Source of the DNA: Clostridiales bacterium
GTDB taxonomy: Bacteria; Bacillota; Clostridia; Lachnospirales; Lachnospiraceae
Length of the DNA: 64,000 nucleotides
NCBI GenBank assembly: GCA_020860715.1
Contig: JAJBTU010000007.1
Location: forward strand, 42,263-106,262
Direction of reading: 5' to 3'
Shown here: positions 62,023 to 64,000 of the stretch, piece after piece
How the letters are laid out: each line of letters opens with the position of its first letter
Position numbering within the stretch: the stretch's first letter is position 1
The notes under the pieces: generated by a model
Seen by the model: only the letters and a program-made list of their open reading frames with translations
Told to the model about the DNA's origin: nothing
Database searches by the model: none
Translations under genes and position numbers: made by a program

Positions 62023-62139
62023 ATGTATGTCCCCTTTCGTATTCAGTATAAACTGCAGCTTCTTCCCATGCTTTTGTTCTTCATCCGGAACGCTTTGCCT
62101 CCGGACCATCCGGCCGCGCATTTGCAGCGGGAAATTGGA

Positions 62140-62859
62140 TTAAAGGAATGGATCAAATTTTCCCTGTGCGGCCATTCGGTGAATGTCATAGTACTCTGCG
62201 GAGGTGACCGGGTAAAAGCGAATGGTATCTCCGGCGCGGCACAGCACCGGTTCCTCACGCTCCGGATCATAAAATTCCAGCGGCGTGCTTCCGATCAACC
62301 GCCAGCCGCCGGGCGAGTCGAGCGGATAGACGCCTGTCTGGCTGCCCCCGATGCCGACCGAGCCTTTCGGAATCCGCACACGGGGAGTAGAAAGACGCGG
62401 CATGGCAATCCGTTCGTCCAGTCCGCCGAGATAGACAAAACCCGGCAGAAAGCCAAGCATATAGACCCGATAGTCGGTTCCGCTGTGGATGGAAATGATC
62501 TCCTCGCGGCTGAGTCCGGTATAGTCTTCCATATCCTTCAGGTCAGGGCCAAAGTGGGAACCATAGCAGCAGGGAATGAGAAGCGTCCGGTGCTCTTTTG
62601 CCTGCATGGAATCCAGATCCTGTGAAAGCTGTTCCACCGCAGCTTTTATTTGTTCGAATCCGGTTACGGCGGGATCATAGCAGATCAGAAGGGAACGAAA
62701 CGTCGGGACAAGCTGCGTCACGCCAGGCACGCAGGCACCCCGGATTTTCATTTCCAGAGCATGTACCCGGTCATTGACAGCGGGATCAATTTTATTTCCA
62801 AATTCCGCGACCAGAGCCTGATCGCCCGAACGCAGGATACGTACGTTTTGTTCTGCCAT
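62140..62859 (-). CDS. pxpB: 5-oxoprolinase subunit PxpB (KipI family)
   Basis: A 239-residue KipI/PxpB protein. It has ILRSGDQALVAEFGN, VPTFRSLLICYDP and the conserved YRVYMLGFLPGFVYLGGLD, then MPRLSTPRVRIPKGSVGIGG, QTGVYPLDSPGGWRLIG and FYDPEREEP. PxpB partners PxpC. The Bacillus homologue KipI also binds the sporulation kinase KinA, and a similar side role cannot be excluded. ATG 62859 follows AAAGGA. The gap to pxpC is about 117 bases, longer than other gaps in the operon, and shows no obvious hairpin. Confidence 0.9.
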   Translation of the reverse strand: MAEQNVRILRSGDQALVAEFGNKIDPAVNDRVHALEMKIRGACVPGVTQLVPTFRSLLICYDPAVTGFEQIKAAVEQLSQDLDSMQAKEHRTLLIPCCYGSHFGPDLKDMEDYTGLSREEIISIHSGTDYRVYMLGFLPGFVYLGGLDERIAMPRLSTPRVRIPKGSVGIGGSQTGVYPLDSPGGWRLIGSTPLEFYDPEREEPVLCRAGDTIRFYPVTSAEYYDIHRMAAQGKFDPFL

Positions 62860-62934
62860 CTTGTCTCATCCTTTTCACAGAAAGTGAACGGTATCATCTA
62901 TGCACAGGCTGGCCCGCATGCGGCACAGTTCTTT

Positions 62935-63777
62935 TTAAATACCGGTCGCTTCGTAAAACTCCTCCAGCACATACGAACGGATTTTTTCCAGCAGTCCGGG
63001 CTGTTTTCCGCCGACCGGTTTGCCGTCAATCTCATTCGCATGCAGACAGAGGCTGCTGGAACTTGTCACAAGCACCTCTTCCGCATTGTAAAGTTCATCG
63101 AGGGTAAAGGCAGTCTCATTGACCGGGATATCCAGCTTTTTGCAGGCACGGATCAGATGCGCGCGCGCAATGCCCGGAAGGATCAGGTTGTCCGTCGGCG
63201 CTGTACGAAGCATACCGTCCTGTATGATATGTACATTGCTGTGTGCACATTCTGTGACACGTCCGCCCGGACGGTAGAAGACCGACTCCTGGCATCCTGC
63301 TTCCTTTGCGCGCTGGGAAGCCATAACAGAGGGGATCAGATTCAGTGTCTTGATGTTGCAGTGGAAGAAGCGGGTGTCTTCTGTTGTGACGAGGCGTATC
63401 GGCTCAATCCCGTCTGAAATCTCAGCCTCTGTAAGCGATACCCAGAGATTGCCGGCTCCTTCGGTAAATACGTGGTTGCGGATCCCGGTGCCGCGTGTCA
63501 CCTGAAAATAGACAAAGAGGTTTCCGCTGTCCATTTTTTTAACCAGATCATTCAGGAGGTCTTTGAGCTCCTGTTTGCTTACCGGTATTTTGATTTTCAG
63601 AAGGCCGGCGCTGTTGAAGAAGCGGTCGATATGCTCATCAATCGCAAAAATATGGTAATTCCGGCATGGCCCCGCGTCGTAAACGCCGTCTCCGAACCAG
63701 CAGACGCGGTCATTCATCGGAATGCTCATATCCTCCAGCTCTCCGTATTTTCCGTTGTAATATCCAAGTGTTTTCAT
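62935..63777 (-). CDS. dat: D-amino-acid transaminase (class IV aminotransferase)
   Basis: A 280-residue fold-type IV PLP enzyme. The PLP lysine is K143 in HCNIKTLNLIPSVMA, and the Glu ligand of the pyridine nitrogen is E176 in GGRVTECAHSNVH. The N-terminal FGDGVYDAGPCRN with EHIDRFFNSA, then DNLILPGIAR, place it with D-amino-acid rather than branched-chain transaminases. It would interconvert D-alanine/2-oxoglutarate and pyruvate/D-glutamate. It is the first gene of the operon, with GGGAGG nine bases before ATG 63777, and supplies or consumes the D-glutamate that the last gene cyclises. Confidence 0.88.
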   Translation of the reverse strand: MKTLGYYNGKYGELEDMSIPMNDRVCWFGDGVYDAGPCRNYHIFAIDEHIDRFFNSAGLLKIKIPVSKQELKDLLNDLVKKMDSGNLFVYFQVTRGTGIRNHVFTEGAGNLWVSLTEAEISDGIEPIRLVTTEDTRFFHCNIKTLNLIPSVMASQRAKEAGCQESVFYRPGGRVTECAHSNVHIIQDGMLRTAPTDNLILPGIARAHLIRACKKLDIPVNETAFTLDELYNAEEVLVTSSSSLCLHANEIDGKPVGGKQPGLLEKIRSYVLEEFYEATGI

Positions 63778-63835
63778 AAAACATGCCTCCCTTTTGCCCG
63801 GCCGCCCTGATTTTTAACTGGCTTTTAATGATAAG

Positions 63836-63880
63836 AAAAACGACAGATGCAGCCTTTACGCCGACCTCTCTGTCGCTTTT
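63836..63880 (-). promoter_or_regulatory. Terminator-like hairpin in the 5' leader of the D-glutamate operon
   Basis: On the minus strand CGACAGA (63875-63869) pairs with TCTGTCG (63847-63841), 21 bases apart, followed by TTTTTCTT. It starts within the first ten or so nucleotides of the predicted transcript and lies about 60 bases before the dat start. It could be an attenuator. The opposite reading, a terminator for some plus-strand gene, has no gene to support it. Confidence 0.55.
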
Positions 63881-63889
63881 TTTAGATTG

Positions 63890-63918
63890 ATTTTATGTCT
63901 GCCCTGAAGCGATGTCAA
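63890..63918 (-). promoter_or_regulatory. Promoter of the D-glutamate/5-oxoproline operon
   Basis: On the minus strand perfect TTGACA (63918-63913), 17 bases, TAAAAT (63895-63890). It is the only good promoter seen upstream of dat. Confidence 0.75.
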
Positions 63919-64000
63919 TTGCTTTTGAAAAATCGCAAAATATTTCCTGATTCCGTGAAGTTCAAAGGAATTAATCAACAGAAAAGCTGATAAATTCAAT

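Overview
The window reads as chromosomal core sequence of an anaerobic, endospore-forming Clostridia bacterium, most likely Lachnospiraceae-like. The reasons are family content and gene order: yqfC-yqfD-phoH-ybeY (sporulation genes next to rRNA maturation), yceD-rpmF-plsX-acpP-rnc-smc-ftsY, DUF6062, DUF5662, DUF1292 and DUF3048 proteins, a PFL/ACT pair, GH42 beta-galactosidase, meso-DAP-type lysA, and strong purine-rich Shine-Dalgarno sites before nearly every gene. Base composition looks moderate in GC and even throughout. I see no prophage, insertion sequence, rRNA operon or CRISPR array, and a single tRNA (Leu, anticodon CAA). The species cannot be named from this sequence alone.

Layout. 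1-6.7 kb: 3' end of gltX, a UvrD-type helicase, a Cys-rich DUF1292 protein, exonuclease III, a GH13 glycogen-debranching-like protein that has lost its catalytic residues, and a DUF5662 protein. 6.7-8.6 kb (minus): an AI-2E family exporter translationally coupled to luxS. 8.9-11.6 kb: GT8 glycosyltransferase, PlsC-like acyltransferase, larE. 11.7-17.1 kb: minus-strand eda-lactonase and aroC-trpS flanking a plus-strand RluA-type pseudouridine synthase. 17.4-25.1 kb: a one-domain LysM protein, a structured RNA-like leader before a protease-dead rhomboid-like protein, LTA synthase, lysA, a YczE/YitT protein, tRNA-Leu, a Gly/Ser/Arg-rich membrane protein and DUF6062. 25.4-34.9 kb: zf-HC2 membrane protein-polA-coaE, walJ, ACT and PFL proteins, then minus-strand cysteine desulfidase-family and tmcAL genes. 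35.2-46.2 kb: ackA, yceD-rpmF, plsX-acpP-rnc-smc-ftsY-ilvA and a NYN-domain protein. 46.3-55.5 kb: yqfC-yqfD-phoH-ybeY, DUF3048, a MOP flippase, DUF896, 5-formyl-THF cyclo-ligase, GH42. 55.6-59.2 kb: a second YczE protein, miaB, a membrane diguanylate cyclase.

The most interesting block is the minus-strand operon at 59.3-63.9 kb: D-amino-acid transaminase, PxpB, PxpC, a DUF1445 (YcsI-type) putative hydro-lyase and a DUF4392 D-glutamate cyclase, under one near-consensus promoter with a terminator-like hairpin in the first nucleotides of the transcript. Together they suggest a route linking D-Ala/D-Glu to 5-oxoproline and back to L-Glu, i.e. salvage of peptidoglycan D-glutamate. PxpA is not present, and DUF1445 is a candidate for the unexplained stereochemical step. 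DUF1445 and DUF4392 are the two domains fused in the animal D-glutamate cyclase, so their adjacency here is meaningful.

Other notable points are the alternative-stem leader at 17.7-17.9 kb, the luxS/exporter coupling, the pseudo-GH13 and pseudo-rhomboid proteins, an internally duplicated Cys/His module in DUF6062, and an upstream ORF that uses the Shine-Dalgarno site in front of miaB. Start codons were chosen by Shine-Dalgarno spacing and family length. Promoter calls are by eye against the -35/-10 consensus.
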